Under the pieces are notes generated by a model. The model was not told where the DNA came from. It searched no databases and saw only the letters and a list, made by a program, of their open reading frames with translations. A stretch of 64,000 bases of DNA from CAZCVI01 sp964502145 (GTDB taxonomy: Bacteria > Acidobacteriota > Aminicenantia > UBA2199): the NCBI GenBank assembly GCA_964502145.1, contig CAZCVI010000018.1:1-64000 (forward strand), in the 5' to 3' direction. Made by a program: the position numbers and the translations under genes. Shown here piece after piece: positions 25,551-35,916 of the stretch; position 1 is the stretch's first letter; each line of letters begins with the position of its first letter.

Positions 25551-28500
25551 ATGAGGAAAAAGGTTTGGTACTTGGTGTTCTTGTTTTTGCCGTTCCTGGT
25601 GTTTTACTGGCAGTTTCCTTTTTTGGGTAGTTTAACAATCGGCAATGATTATGTGGCTTTTCCAATTTCGCAGCAGCTTGAATTGCAATATTCATTAAAG
25701 CATGGTTCGTTTCCGCTTTATGTACCGGGTTTTGCCGGGGGACAATCGGCGACTGCGCTAACATTGGGGCAAATGTATCACCCTATTTCCCATGTCTCGG
25801 CGATTATGCCAGGATACTGGCAGGGATACGCGCTGGAATGGAATACTTTTTTCCGGTTGCTGTCATTGGGATTGGTGCATCTGGGCTTGTTTGTTTTACT
25901 GCTGCGACTGGGGTTGACTGGTATCCCGGCCTTTTTGATCTCCTTTATCACGGTCTATAATTTACGCATGCTGGACTTGTTCCGCTATGGGGCTTCATTG
26001 GAAAATTATACGGGATACTTGTTCCTGTGTTTGGCAATGGCTTTTTACTACTTAAAACCAAGCCGCTTTGTGGGTCCGATGGCGATAGTGGTGGCGACCT
26101 ACCTTCTAGTTTGCGGGGGGCATCCGCAGATGATGTACCTGGGATTACTGGGGGCTGGGCTGGTGGGACTGGTGATTCCCTTTGCTCTGGATAGTATCCG
26201 GGGACAAGAGAAACGGGAATGGGGACACACGTTCAAATATTATGGGTCCACAATTCTTTGTGTGCTTGGGGGTGTGTTGTTGGCGGCGATTTATATTGTA
26301 CCATTTTATTTTGATTTCCTAAAAGCCAATACGGAACGGGGGGCACAGGATTACCTGTGGTCTACAAGTTATGCATGTTCAACGGGTGGGTTACTGAATA
26401 ACTTCTTTGCACCGCTGCAAAGTGAAGTACAAGCGGCGTTTGGCAGTTCACCCATCATTCTGCTGGTCGTGCTGGTGCCCTTGCTTTACTTGTTCCGCGT
26501 TAAGATACAGTCTGCAATTATCGGCATCTGGGGGGTATTGGTACTGATTTTTTTGTGTGGGATGGGAGCGGAAACTCCAGTACATTATTATTTCTGGAAA
26601 TTCTTCCCAATGGCTAAGAACTTCCGTATTCCCGGGCGAATGACGATGTTGTTTCCGTTTTTGTTCCTGCTGGTGTTGGCCTGGTTGTTTCGGACAGTTA
26701 AAAAGAACTCAGATTCTGGAACCCGGCGGCGATTCTCGGCTCTTCAGATTTCTATTGCGGTTGCGGCAGTGCTGTTCGTGGTATATCATAGTGTGCTGAA
26801 AACATTACTGCCTAAAGCAAAACCCTTTGCACCTGAATTTATCGCGCCTCTGCCACCGTGGCTCAACACGGTAATTTTTTGGCTGGGGCTTTTAACGCTG
26901 TTGCTGTTATTGGTTTTTGTATTAAAAAAGATTCCCACTAAATGGCAGAAGGTTCTGGGAGGCGTGTTGGTGCTGGTGGTGGTGGCGCAGGTCACGCTGG
27001 AATTCCGGCATGGGACATGGATTATTGGCAAACCAAAAGAACCTACACTGACCATGATGAATAATTGGAAAAAACACTCGCTTCGCTTTGTGGGCGATTC
27101 GGGGTTCGGCTTGGAAACAGAAGGAGTGAGCAAACACAAACAATATTCAATACTGGAAACAGACATCGGCATGTTTTACCGCGATTACTATCACGTGGCA
27201 GACCAGAAAAGTGTTTATTATTTTATGGGGCGGGAGAATATGTCAGGGAAGCTACTGGTGGAACGAGACCCGAATGGAATACAGGCGGCAAAAAGCTATA
27301 GCGAAGCAAAAAATGATGGTGTGCATTTGGAAGTAAGCACGTTTAACCGGTTACTTTTTTCTGTATCTGCCAATGCACCGGGTTATTTTGCGCTTTCCTA
27401 TCCTTTTTCCTCTTATTGGCGGGCCTGGGTGGATGGCACTGTTGTGCCGATATATCGTGCTAATGGGTATCGGCAGGCAGTTTTTCTGGAACCCGGCGCA
27501 CATCGGGTGGAGTTTCGCTATTGGAGTTCTGCCTTTTTGGCGGGATTGTGGATCAGTGGCGTTGTTTTTCTGCTCTTGGGGGGATACTTTGGAATTTTTG
27601 TGCTCACAGGCAAAGCGCGCTTGATAATGATCCTGGTGGCGCTGTTGGTGCCGATTTTACTGTTGGGAACATGGTATGGCAATCTATATAAAGGGAAAAA
27701 TCTGCAAACGGATTATACGTGGACTACGGCTGACTTTCCTCCGGCGCGTAATTTGGCTTATGCGAAACGGACGCTTATGGAGAACGCGGGATATTATGAT
27801 TATTCAGGTTATGCAGTGGATGGTCGTATTGGCAGACCTGCGAGTTCGTTACCGGGAGTCAAGAGTCAGTGGCAGGTGGACCTGGGGGATGTAAAAGAGC
27901 TGGATAAAATCATTATTCACGATACTATTAAAAAGACCAAACGGATTCTGCCCTTGGAAATTCAGGGTTCGCTGAACGGTAAGACATTTATTCCACTGTT
28001 TACTATTGCAAAACGGGGCGCGGAAATGCCGTTGTCTATTCCTATGGAAGGGACAATTACACGTTTTGTACGCTTCGTACCTTCACAAAAAGGCAGTTAC
28101 GCGCTCAGCGAGGTACAAATGATCGCTCCTATAGGGAGTGATGGGCGTGAAACTCTTTCGCCACTTATTTATATGGACCTGACGCTCCCGGTAACGGCAA
28201 CCGTGCGCCGAAAATTGGCTGCGATTGAAAAAGCAATTGAAGCAGAAAATAGTAAAGCAGTGCTGGATATGTTGGAAAAAGAAAAAAAACTGGATAAGAT
28301 AAGCTATCCAGTACTGCTTCATGGAGCCATGATATGGGCGGTTGAAAGAAATAAAGCCGCTGTAGTGGCTGCTTTAATAAGTGTGGGTGCAACGATTTCC
28401 CCCGCTGTTTTATCTTTATCCCCACAACAGGTAGTGGATGTGTTCGCTTCCCAAAGCAAAGGGGGACCAGGGGGGAAGGAAATTATAGTGGTTGCTTCAG

Positions 28501-28931
28501 GATTAAAAACGCTTGGTATACGGGGCAAGTTTGCCATTAAAAGCGAGGGGGTGTTGACTGTGACGCATACGGAACCAGGGAAAGAAGGACAACGGATTTT
28601 TATTACCGGGTACGATCAGGAAGGGATTAATTTTAATTTGGAGAACGAGAAGGAGGTAGCGCTTCTTTTTATTGTGAGGGCAAAGATCACGGATCTTTAT
28701 ATCCCGAAAAAAAGTTATATCTTTATTCAGGACTTTGACGGTACATGGGAGAAAAAGAAGGTGGCGATTGTGGGCGATGAGTGGAAAACCTATGTGGTGT
28801 CCAAAAAAATACGCCGGGGTTGTACGAAATTGAACCTGGGGATTTATTTTATGCCACTATCTTCTGCCAATTCTTTGCTGGTAGAGGAGGTCCGGGTGGT
28901 TAAGGCAGTTGGCGGTCAGGAGGGGTTGTGA
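25551..28931 (+). CDS. YfhO-family membrane protein with discoidin-like C-terminus
   Basis: A 1126-residue polytopic protein. The first half is a GT-C-like membrane domain of the YfhO family, with about twelve helices and the conserved loops TIGNDYVAFP, GGHPQMMYLGL and FFPMAKNFRIPGRMTM. Near residues 600-660 is a YfhO beta-domain (APGYFALSYPFSSYWRAWVD). The C-terminal part holds a discoidin/F5-8C-like segment (residues about 745-850), a single ankyrin-like helix pair (NKAAVVAALISVGATI) and a carbohydrate-binding-like beta region. It probably glycosylates lipid or cell-wall polymers. Start: ATG 25551 has GGAGAT 5 nt upstream; the in-frame ATG at 25488 lacks a ribosome site and lies within the promoter. 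Confidence 0.8.
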   Translation: MRKKVWYLVFLFLPFLVFYWQFPFLGSLTIGNDYVAFPISQQLELQYSLKHGSFPLYVPGFAGGQSATALTLGQMYHPISHVSAIMPGYWQGYALEWNTFFRLLSLGLVHLGLFVLLLRLGLTGIPAFLISFITVYNLRMLDLFRYGASLENYTGYLFLCLAMAFYYLKPSRFVGPMAIVVATYLLVCGGHPQMMYLGLLGAGLVGLVIPFALDSIRGQEKREWGHTFKYYGSTILCVLGGVLLAAIYIVPFYFDFLKANTERGAQDYLWSTSYACSTGGLLNNFFAPLQSEVQAAFGSSPIILLVVLVPLLYLFRVKIQSAIIGIWGVLVLIFLCGMGAETPVHYYFWKFFPMAKNFRIPGRMTMLFPFLFLLVLAWLFRTVKKNSDSGTRRRFSALQISIAVAAVLFVVYHSVLKTLLPKAKPFAPEFIAPLPPWLNTVIFWLGLLTLLLLLVFVLKKIPTKWQKVLGGVLVLVVVAQVTLEFRHGTWIIGKPKEPTLTMMNNWKKHSLRFVGDSGFGLETEGVSKHKQYSILETDIGMFYRDYYHVADQKSVYYFMGRENMSGKLLVERDPNGIQAAKSYSEAKNDGVHLEVSTFNRLLFSVSANAPGYFALSYPFSSYWRAWVDGTVVPIYRANGYRQAVFLEPGAHRVEFRYWSSAFLAGLWISGVVFLLLGGYFGIFVLTGKARLIMILVALLVPILLLGTWYGNLYKGKNLQTDYTWTTADFPPARNLAYAKRTLMENAGYYDYSGYAVDGRIGRPASSLPGVKSQWQVDLGDVKELDKIIIHDTIKKTKRILPLEIQGSLNGKTFIPLFTIAKRGAEMPLSIPMEGTITRFVRFVPSQKGSYALSEVQMIAPIGSDGRETLSPLIYMDLTLPVTATVRRKLAAIEKAIEAENSKAVLDMLEKEKKLDKISYPVLLHGAMIWAVERNKAAVVAALISVGATISPAVLSLSPQQVVDVFASQSKGGPGGKEIIVVASGLKTLGIRGKFAIKSEGVLTVTHTEPGKEGQRIFITGYDQEGINFNLENEKEVALLFIVRAKITDLYIPKKSYIFIQDFDGTWEKKKVAIVGDEWKTYVVSKKIRRGCTKLNLGIYFMPLSSANSLLVEEVRVVKAVGGQEGL

Positions 28932-29067
28932 ATTTTCTGATTGCTGTTCCCCAGTGCATGCGATTAAAGAAACTGGCGGCTTTTGCCGAATTTAATAGTG
29001 GTAGACGCATTAATGGTCTATAAACTGATTAAAATAAAATGATTAAAAAAGAGTATAAGGATATGCC

Positions 29068-31647
29068 ATGAGCAGCTCGGCCTCGGTTACACTGTTTACG
29101 AATTATGAACTGGAGAAACTTTTTCAGAACCGTTCAGACTTGAAAATAGGCGATAAATTAGAGGGGAAAATACTGGAAGTTCGCGACAATGGCAAAGCAG
29201 TCATTGATTTTGGTAATTTTCAAGCAGAAGTAGATTTAAAGTTCCCGGTGGAAAAAGGCGATGTGATCCGTTTGATTGTATTGGAAACGGGAAAACAACT
29301 CAAATTAAAAATAGAGCAGGTGGAAACAAAAAGCTCTCAAGAAATCACAAACTTACTCAAAGAGGCGGATGTTCAACAGGAAAAATCCCTGGAAGAATTG
29401 GCGGCCCGCATTGATCAATTGCTGCAAAAGGAACTGAAGAACCTGGAAAGCGGGACTTCTGGAAAATCACAGGACCGGGTGCTGGAGGATATCGGCAAAG
29501 AACTGGCGAAATTAAAAGAGCACTTGCAAACAAGGCAACCGAACGAACCTATCCCGAAAGAAATCCGCCAGGAAGTGGAACAACTCTTAAAAAATATAGA
29601 AAACACGCTACAACGAATGCCAGAATCCACGGGCCCTGAAGGTTTGCAACGGTTGGAAAGGCTATCCTATGCGATTCGTGACCTGCGCACCACGATAGAC
29701 GCACAACAGGATTTTAAGGAACTGCAAGACAAGACAGTGAAAGAAATCGTTCAATTAAAATCCCTGGCTGAAGCACTGGATGGCCCAGCCCGCCAAGAAG
29801 TGGAAGCGATTATTAATAAACTGTCGATAGCGGCGGAGAAAATCAGTCGCTTGGAAGGGCCGGAACAACTCCCAGAACTGCGGCGCCTGTTATCAGAAGA
29901 AATAACACCGAATCTCAAAGCCCTGGATGAGATAGTGAAACAACAGGCAAAAAATATTCCTCCCGAATCGACTGAACAGCGACAACTGCTAGAAATAGGA
30001 CAACGGACAGAACAATTGCAACGGGATATTGCGGTGACAATGCAAAAAATGCCTGATTCCCTGCCTTCTCTTAAACAGATGGAACCTCTACTTCAGAAGA
30101 TTGAACTGGCTTTAAGTCGGATTCCCGAAGCGCCACAGCGCGTGGACACTCCACCGGAAGTGCCGCAATTTTCCGAGGATATTCAAGCGATTTATGAGAA
30201 CATAAAAAATGCCCTGCGACTGCTGCAAAACAATCTGCGCATTTCGGGCGACCAACTGGAGATTCCCGAACAGATACGCCAGGTGTTTTTAAACCTGCAA
30301 TCGGACCTGAAAGCCTCCGAAGCAACCACTAACGTTTTGGAACAGATGACGCGCTTAAAAGAGATGATGGCCAAAGCCGATCTACCCATTGAAAAAGTGG
30401 TCAAGGAGTTTATGGATAGCTTGACGGAGATGATGAATCGGATCAAGGAATTAAAGGATCAAAATAATTTTACTGAAATCCGCGAACTGGTGCAACATCG
30501 TCTGGGGCCCCAGTTGAAAATGATGGGCGAGTTGTTTGGCAATGAAAAATTACTCGGTTTGCTTGATGGTAAAGACCAAGTTTCGTCCGTGGCCATTCGT
30601 AATGCTGTGCGGGAGATTCAGGAGGGCATAGAGAGTGCTTTTGTGCGTGGTGAGTCCTCTGGTCGCTCCTCTGAACTGGCGCAACTGATGGAAATGACCG
30701 ATAAATTGTCCGCCCTGTCCAGCGGGGGCAAAGGGGAGGCAGGAACAACAAAAACGTCGGAAACTATTGCCCAGCTCTCAAAAAATATCGAGGAGTTCTT
30801 GGCCCGGTTACCCAATACTGCTGCAACCCAGGACAGCGGCAGCAACGCGATTGCAGATAAAATAAAAAGCTTGCTCGCCACGTTGCAAGCTCACTTTGAA
30901 CCGTTAGACCTTGGTCAGGATGCATTAAGCTTGGTACCCCGCTTAAAAGCCCTGGTAGAAAATTCGGGACTGTTTTTCGAGAAAAAACTGGGCGATATCC
31001 TGGATAAATTGTCCGAGGCCTCCTCGCGGATCCAGGATGTGCGCAACCTGGACCAATTACCAGAGATACGTTCGATTATTGAAAAAGATATGAAACCGAA
31101 CCTGCTGCAACTGCGGGAACAACTGGCAGACGACCGCCTTTTAGCACAGCTTGGCGACTCCAAAACTCTGGAAAATATGCGGGCTGCGGTGCAGGATCTG
31201 TTGTCCCAGATCGGCTCGCAACAGGACCGCGCCGTGGATAATTTTAACCAGCAATCGCAGATGCAGTTGTTTTCGTTTCACGTGCCTATTAAAGGGGAAG
31301 AATCCGCCGAATTAAAGGTGTTTTACAATAAAAGCAGGAAAAAAGATTCCCCTGAAGAGTTCAAATTGTCACTGCTCTTGGATATGAGTAAACTGGGTGA
31401 AGTCCGTTCCGATTTCTTTAGTTTGAAAGAGGATTTATCCATTACTTTTTATGTCAGCAATGATCGCATCAAAGATTTTTTTATGGACCATATTGACGAT
31501 GTTGAGAACGTATTAAAACCGGTGTTTAAGAATCTGAATGTAAACATCATCGTCTCCCAAGAAAAAGCGGCGACCTTCACACCGGAAGAAGCAGAAGACA
31601 CCGGTGAGCAGTTCATCACGGATAAAGCGGTTAATGTTAAAATTTAG
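29068..31647 (+). CDS. FliK-like coiled-coil protein
   Basis: An 859-residue protein with three regions. Residues about 20-80 are a small beta domain (LKIGDKLEGKILEVRDNGKA) found at the N-terminus of FliK-like proteins. Residues about 80-720 are charged helices (E/K/Q/L-rich, many L-x-x-L heptads) predicted to be coiled coil. Residues about 740-845 (FSFHVPIKGEESAELKVFY ... LLLDMSKLGEVRSDFFSL) match the FliK C-terminal domain that regulates flagellar hook length. No flagellar or type III secretion gene is nearby. Its function here is unknown; it is unusually long for FliK. The helicase gene follows by 26 bp, so the two may be co-transcribed. A GGAT-type Shine-Dalgarno precedes the ATG. Confidence 0.6.
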   Translation: MSSSASVTLFTNYELEKLFQNRSDLKIGDKLEGKILEVRDNGKAVIDFGNFQAEVDLKFPVEKGDVIRLIVLETGKQLKLKIEQVETKSSQEITNLLKEADVQQEKSLEELAARIDQLLQKELKNLESGTSGKSQDRVLEDIGKELAKLKEHLQTRQPNEPIPKEIRQEVEQLLKNIENTLQRMPESTGPEGLQRLERLSYAIRDLRTTIDAQQDFKELQDKTVKEIVQLKSLAEALDGPARQEVEAIINKLSIAAEKISRLEGPEQLPELRRLLSEEITPNLKALDEIVKQQAKNIPPESTEQRQLLEIGQRTEQLQRDIAVTMQKMPDSLPSLKQMEPLLQKIELALSRIPEAPQRVDTPPEVPQFSEDIQAIYENIKNALRLLQNNLRISGDQLEIPEQIRQVFLNLQSDLKASEATTNVLEQMTRLKEMMAKADLPIEKVVKEFMDSLTEMMNRIKELKDQNNFTEIRELVQHRLGPQLKMMGELFGNEKLLGLLDGKDQVSSVAIRNAVREIQEGIESAFVRGESSGRSSELAQLMEMTDKLSALSSGGKGEAGTTKTSETIAQLSKNIEEFLARLPNTAATQDSGSNAIADKIKSLLATLQAHFEPLDLGQDALSLVPRLKALVENSGLFFEKKLGDILDKLSEASSRIQDVRNLDQLPEIRSIIEKDMKPNLLQLREQLADDRLLAQLGDSKTLENMRAAVQDLLSQIGSQQDRAVDNFNQQSQMQLFSFHVPIKGEESAELKVFYNKSRKKDSPEEFKLSLLLDMSKLGEVRSDFFSLKEDLSITFYVSNDRIKDFFMDHIDDVENVLKPVFKNLNVNIIVSQEKAATFTPEEAEDTGEQFITDKAVNVKI

Positions 31648-31673
31648 GTTAATTAAAATACAGTAAAAAGAAG

Positions 31674-34055
31674 ATGATCGCAAGCACGGAACAGAAAGAG
31701 CAGATACGCATTTCCGTGCGCACGCTGGTGGAGTATTCCTTGCGGTCCGGTGATCTGGTGTCGGAGTTTACTTTCTCCAGCAGCGACCGCGCCATGGAAG
31801 GAAACCGCGCCCATCAAAAAATTCAACAATCACGCCCCAAAGTGTATCAACCAGAAGTCCCGGTCAGTTATGAGGTGGAGACGGAAGAATTTAGTGTGAA
31901 GATCGGCGGCAGGATCGATGGTATTTACCGCTACCCGGACCGGATTGTCATTGATGAAATCAAATCCTGTACGCGCCCCCCGGAAAGTTATGAAGAAGAT
32001 GAGAACCCCATCCACTGGGGACAGGTGAAAACTTACGCGTATATTTATGCCACGCAACATGAATTACTTTCGATTGCAACCCAGTTGACTTATATTAATA
32101 GTGAAACGGGTAAAATAAAGGAGTATACGCATACCTTTACGATTGAGGAGCTGGAGGTTTTTTTTAATGAGTTGTTGTCCCGTTATTTGCATTGGGCGGC
32201 CACATTGATTACCTATCAGCGCTTACGGGACGAAAGTATCAAGTCGCTTACCTTTCCTTTTGGCTCATACCGTCCGGGTCAGCGGAAAATGGCGTTACAC
32301 GTGTACCGCGCCATTGAGCAAGCGGAACAATTAATCGTGGAAGCACCCACTGGCATTGGCAAGACCATGGCGGCTATTTTTCCGGCGGTAAAAGCGTTAG
32401 GTAATGGTTTGACGGAAAAGTTCTTTTATCTAACTGCGAAAACCACGGGTCGTCAAGTAGCCCAAAAAGCCTTGGAAGATTTGGCTGCTGGGGGGTTGTT
32501 TTTGAAATCTTTGACATTAACTGCGAAAGAGAAAATCTGTTTGTCACCGGGCAGTGCTTGTAATGGAGAAGAGTGTGGATTCGCACGGGGTTATTTCGAC
32601 CGTATTAATGAGGCGGTGGAAACTATCTTTCAAAATAACGCGCTAACGCGGGAACGAGTGACCACGGTGGCGGAATTATTCTCGGTTTGTCCTTTTGAAC
32701 TCTCATTGGAACTTTCATTGTGGGTGGACTGTATTATTTGTGATTATAATTATGTGTTTGACCCCAGGATTTACCTCAAACGTTTTTTTGGCGAGGAAGA
32801 TGAAGAGAAAAACTTCACCTTCCTGGTAGATGAAGCCAATAATATGGTAGACCGTTCCAGGGAGATGTTTTCTGCCGCGCTGTTCAAACAATCCGTGATG
32901 GAATTGCGGCGTCTTGTCAAAACTGAGTTGCCGCAAGTATATAAGAGCCTTGGAGCGATTAATTCAAGGTTGGTGAAATTCAAGAAAGAGTGCGACGAGG
33001 TGGGAAAACCGCTTGCGTTGGAGGAATATCCAGATGACCTCTCGCCTTTGCTACGGCGTTTTGTTAATGCGGCAGAGCATTGGTTGCAGAAAAATAGTAG
33101 GACCTCCTTTCGTCAAGAGGTGTTGGAACTGTATTTTGAGATCAACTGGTTTTTGAAAGTGGCGGAGAACTTTTCTGAAACGTATGCCTTTTGTATTGAG
33201 ACTGTGGATGAAAATTTTCGCGTTAAATTGTTTTGTCTTGATCCTTCATTGCCTTTGAGTGAGGCGTTAAAACGGTGTCGGTCTGTGACATTTTTTTCTG
33301 CTACGTTATCGCCTGTGGATTATTTCCGGCAAATACTTGGGTGTAATCCTTCTGCTCCCGTGTTGATTCTGCCTTCTCCTTTTCCCGCTGAGAATCTTTG
33401 TTTGGTGGTAGCTGATCGTGTTTCCACCTTGTACAAGTACCGCGAGTCTACCAAGAACATGGTGGCCTCTACTATTGATATGTTGGTGAAACAACATTCT
33501 GGGAATTATCTGGTATTTTTTCCTTCTTATCAGTACATGAAAATGATTTATGGATTGTTTGCCGAGATGAATCCACTTATAGAGCATATTGTGCAGACGC
33601 CGGGAATGACTGAAGGGCAGCGGGATGAGTTTTTGGAGAATTTCTGTATGGATAACCGTGAGCAGGGGAAAACATTGGTGGGTTTTGCAGTGATGGGTGG
33701 TGTATTTGGTGAGGGGATTGATTTGGTGGGGGATCGATTGACTGGAGCGGTTATAGTGGGGGTGGGGTTACCGGGGATTTCATTGGAGCGGGAATTGATT
33801 AAGGATTATTATGAGCGTAGTCAGGAGAGTGGTTTTGAATATGCGTACATGTATCCTGGTATGAATCGTGTTTTTCAGGCGGCGGGGCGTGTGATTCGTT
33901 CTGATACCGATCGGGGAGTCGTGCTTTTGATTGATTCTCGTTTCAGTACAGCGCGGTATCGGGAGCTTTTCCCTTATCATTGGAGTCCGGTTCGTTTGCG
34001 AGACGAAGAGCATTTAACCAAAATACTAGAAACTTTCTGGAAAACAACATCATAA
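31674..34055 (+). CDS. Cas4-like nuclease fused to Rad3/XPD (DinG-type) helicase
   Basis: A 793-residue fusion. Residues about 20-165 carry a PD-(D/E)XK RecB/Cas4-like nuclease: VKIGGRIDGIYRYPDRIVID then EIKS gives the D-x(n)-ExK site. Residues about 195 onward are a superfamily 2 Rad3/XPD helicase with Walker A APTGIGKTMA, a four-cysteine iron-sulfur region (CLSPGSACNGEECGF ... SVCPFE), the DEAH-like box VDEANN, and the late motif VIRSDTDRGVVLLID with QAAGRVIR (motif VI). It likely unwinds and trims DNA in repair. Weak Shine-Dalgarno; possibly coupled to the FliK-like gene upstream. Confidence 0.85.
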   Translation: MIASTEQKEQIRISVRTLVEYSLRSGDLVSEFTFSSSDRAMEGNRAHQKIQQSRPKVYQPEVPVSYEVETEEFSVKIGGRIDGIYRYPDRIVIDEIKSCTRPPESYEEDENPIHWGQVKTYAYIYATQHELLSIATQLTYINSETGKIKEYTHTFTIEELEVFFNELLSRYLHWAATLITYQRLRDESIKSLTFPFGSYRPGQRKMALHVYRAIEQAEQLIVEAPTGIGKTMAAIFPAVKALGNGLTEKFFYLTAKTTGRQVAQKALEDLAAGGLFLKSLTLTAKEKICLSPGSACNGEECGFARGYFDRINEAVETIFQNNALTRERVTTVAELFSVCPFELSLELSLWVDCIICDYNYVFDPRIYLKRFFGEEDEEKNFTFLVDEANNMVDRSREMFSAALFKQSVMELRRLVKTELPQVYKSLGAINSRLVKFKKECDEVGKPLALEEYPDDLSPLLRRFVNAAEHWLQKNSRTSFRQEVLELYFEINWFLKVAENFSETYAFCIETVDENFRVKLFCLDPSLPLSEALKRCRSVTFFSATLSPVDYFRQILGCNPSAPVLILPSPFPAENLCLVVADRVSTLYKYRESTKNMVASTIDMLVKQHSGNYLVFFPSYQYMKMIYGLFAEMNPLIEHIVQTPGMTEGQRDEFLENFCMDNREQGKTLVGFAVMGGVFGEGIDLVGDRLTGAVIVGVGLPGISLERELIKDYYERSQESGFEYAYMYPGMNRVFQAAGRVIRSDTDRGVVLLIDSRFSTARYRELFPYHWSPVRLRDEEHLTKILETFWKTTS

Positions 34056-34142
34056 AAAAATATAAAAAGTTTTGTAGGGGTCAAAAACCTGCTCATGAAG
34101 ATGTCGAGCATTGATTGGGGTGGAAACAAGGGAGACAGGTGC

Positions 34143-34212
34143 GGTAACGTGGGAATGATTGCCAACCAGTTCTTTGAAGTTGAAGTCTTCCTCTCATCAT
34201 CCCCACATTACC
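34143..34212. repeat. Imperfect inverted repeat, 11-bp arms
   Basis: GGTAACGTGGG (34143-34153) and CCCACATTACC (34202-34212) pair with one mismatch across a 48-nt loop. It lies in the convergent gap between the helicase and the small beta protein. No T-run, so a terminator role is uncertain. Confidence 0.35.
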
Positions 34213-34244
34213 ATGCACTTCCCCTTCCTTTCCAAAGGAATAGT

Positions 34245-34703
34245 TTAAGATTCAATTGGAACGATTATTGAGAATGACTTTTTTGATCTGTATTTTTTAT
34301 CGGTAGCATCTGTAACCTCAGCTATAACCTTTATTTTTCCTGAATACCCTTCTGCCTTTAATTCGTGTTTTAGTATTCCCATGTCTGTCCATACAGCGCA
34401 ATTCTTTCCCTCTAAAAGTTCATGTGGAAAACTTACATCGCTTTTTGGTTGCGGAAAAACAAGTGACTTTTTATTAGGAAGCAATAAACTGGGGGTATTA
34501 ATAGTTACAGTCCTATTGCCAGGATTTGCAACGGTGATTTGTAAGAGCGATGGGCTTACATTTGGGCCTGAAAAGATTACTGCATGAGACAATTTAATAG
34601 AAATTTGTCTCTTCTTACTCCGAATTTCAACAACAAAAATGTAAGTTGAAAGAGCGGCACCATATAATGCTACTATTGCTGTGAAAAAGTCTGTCCAATT
34701 CAT
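34245..34703 (-). CDS. Membrane-anchored beta-rich protein, unknown function
   Basis: A 152-residue protein of unknown family. An N-terminal hydrophobic helix (FFTAIVALYGAALSTYIFVV) is followed by a positively charged RSKKRQ and then a beta-sandwich-like region (ITVANPGNRTVTINTPSLLL). The layout suggests a single-pass anchor with the soluble domain on the cytoplasmic side. AGGAGGAATTGATC precedes the ATG. It is the most downstream of three small minus-strand genes (34245-35399), none of which has a named function. Confidence 0.7.
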   Translation of the reverse strand: MNWTDFFTAIVALYGAALSTYIFVVEIRSKKRQISIKLSHAVIFSGPNVSPSLLQITVANPGNRTVTINTPSLLLPNKKSLVFPQPKSDVSFPHELLEGKNCAVWTDMGILKHELKAEGYSGKIKVIAEVTDATDKKYRSKKSFSIIVPIES

Positions 34704-34935
34704 TGATCAATTCCTCCTATAACTTTAGTCCGTAATGTCAAATTATTACCACTAATATACCTCAAAGTCCGCATACAAGAGGGGTTTGCGCGTTTAGCGC
34801 TTCTCTCCCCCCCTCGCATGGTAATTATTTTCGATATATTAGCAACAAAAAGGGTTGTGGGAATGTGGGAAAGGCTCCGCCTTTTACATATTTCCACGAC
34901 CCAAGGAATCATTAATATTCTCATCTTCTAAACTC

Positions 34936-35085
34936 CTATTCTTTCATGTAACTTTTGACAATACCTTCTCCTCTAATGCGAGATACCAACGCCCATAGTT
35001 CTCGCCAATAGCCCTTCTGTGGATCTTCGTTCTTAACTGCATCTGCAAGATTTTCTATAAGTCTATCTAGTTGCTCGTATTGCAT
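34936..35085 (-). CDS. Small hypothetical protein (49 aa)
   Basis: A 49-residue frame, MQYEQLDRLIENLADAVKNE and on to GIVKSYMKE. The sequence is amphipathic helix-like and has sensible amino-acid composition. A GGTGAG-like Shine-Dalgarno lies about 10 nt upstream. It is too short for sure assignment and no family is recognised; it lies between two other small minus-strand genes. Confidence 0.45.
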   Translation of the reverse strand: MQYEQLDRLIENLADAVKNEDPQKGYWRELWALVSRIRGEGIVKSYMKE

Positions 35086-35204
35086 CGTTACTCACTCACC
35101 GAACTGGATTTAGAATTTTTTTCGGTAAAAAAAGACACCCTTATTATAAACGGCAATATAATACTGCTCTTTAAAATAGAGTCGAATAAGTTAAAAAGTG
35201 AATA

Positions 35205-35399
35205 TTATCGCTTTTTTCTGCTGTTTTCATATCCCATATCATAAGCTTCCTTTTCTTCGCGTTGCCTATTAAGCTCATCTTTACTGCAGATAAATGAATC
35301 AACAAAAGTAGTGATGCCTGATGAATGTGGGGGGTTATATGTACCATTCGGTCCGTCTTCTTCACCTTTATTGTAATAATATTGTTTGTTGTTGCTCAT
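35205..35399 (-). CDS. Small soluble protein (64 aa)
   Basis: A 64-residue hydrophilic protein beginning MSNNKQYYYNKGEEDGPNGT and ending EKEAYDMGYENSRKK. The pattern G-x-x-D-G ... YNPPH and the C-terminal AYDMGYENS recall small conserved proteins of mobile regions, but I cannot name the family. AAGGAGG sits 7 nt before ATG 35399, and a promoter is visible at 35475-35504, so it is likely real. Confidence 0.7.
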   Translation of the reverse strand: MSNNKQYYYNKGEEDGPNGTYNPPHSSGITTFVDSFICSKDELNRQREEKEAYDMGYENSRKKR

Positions 35400-35474
35400 A
35401 ATCAACCTCCTTGATTTAAATGGGCGTAATGCCAAAATTTCTTTGAGTAAAAACCGTATTTCCCCGTAAATTTA

Positions 35475-35504
35475 TTTATACTATACTCTTTGAGTGAAAG
35501 TCAA
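35475..35504 (-). promoter_or_regulatory. Promoter of the 64-aa gene
   Basis: Minus-strand TTGACT (complement of 35499-35504), 18-bp spacer, TATAAA (complement of 35475-35480). Confidence 0.5.
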
Positions 35505-35916
35505 CCCCCTTGAGTCATAAAAAAAAATTTTTTCCCCGACGCTTTCGGGATTCAGGAAAACACACCGGTTAAGGAAAGCGCCAGACCAGTAGGTTCACAA
35601 GTCACTAAACATAAGGTATCTAATGTTTGGTGTTCTGTTGATTCACGAATCTTTTTCTACTAAAATACAGTCATGGTAACCAAACAAAAGGTGATACATA
35701 AGAACTTGCCGGGTTGACATTCTAGACCAGCCACATCTGCCGCTCTTGGCCGCTGCCATACAAATATCACCCACTAAATGATTAACCGTGCCGACATCAA
35801 CCGACAATGGATAATCTTTTATTCATCCGGCTGTCGCAACACAGCAACCCTGCCTTAAAATGTTAAAAACCAACAATCGTCATGTTTTGGTCACGTTCAG
35901 GAAATTTGGGTGATTC

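Noticed and set aside
34700..34924. 74-codon minus-strand frame
   Set aside because: Overlaps the start of a better-supported gene, lacks a Shine-Dalgarno and family features.
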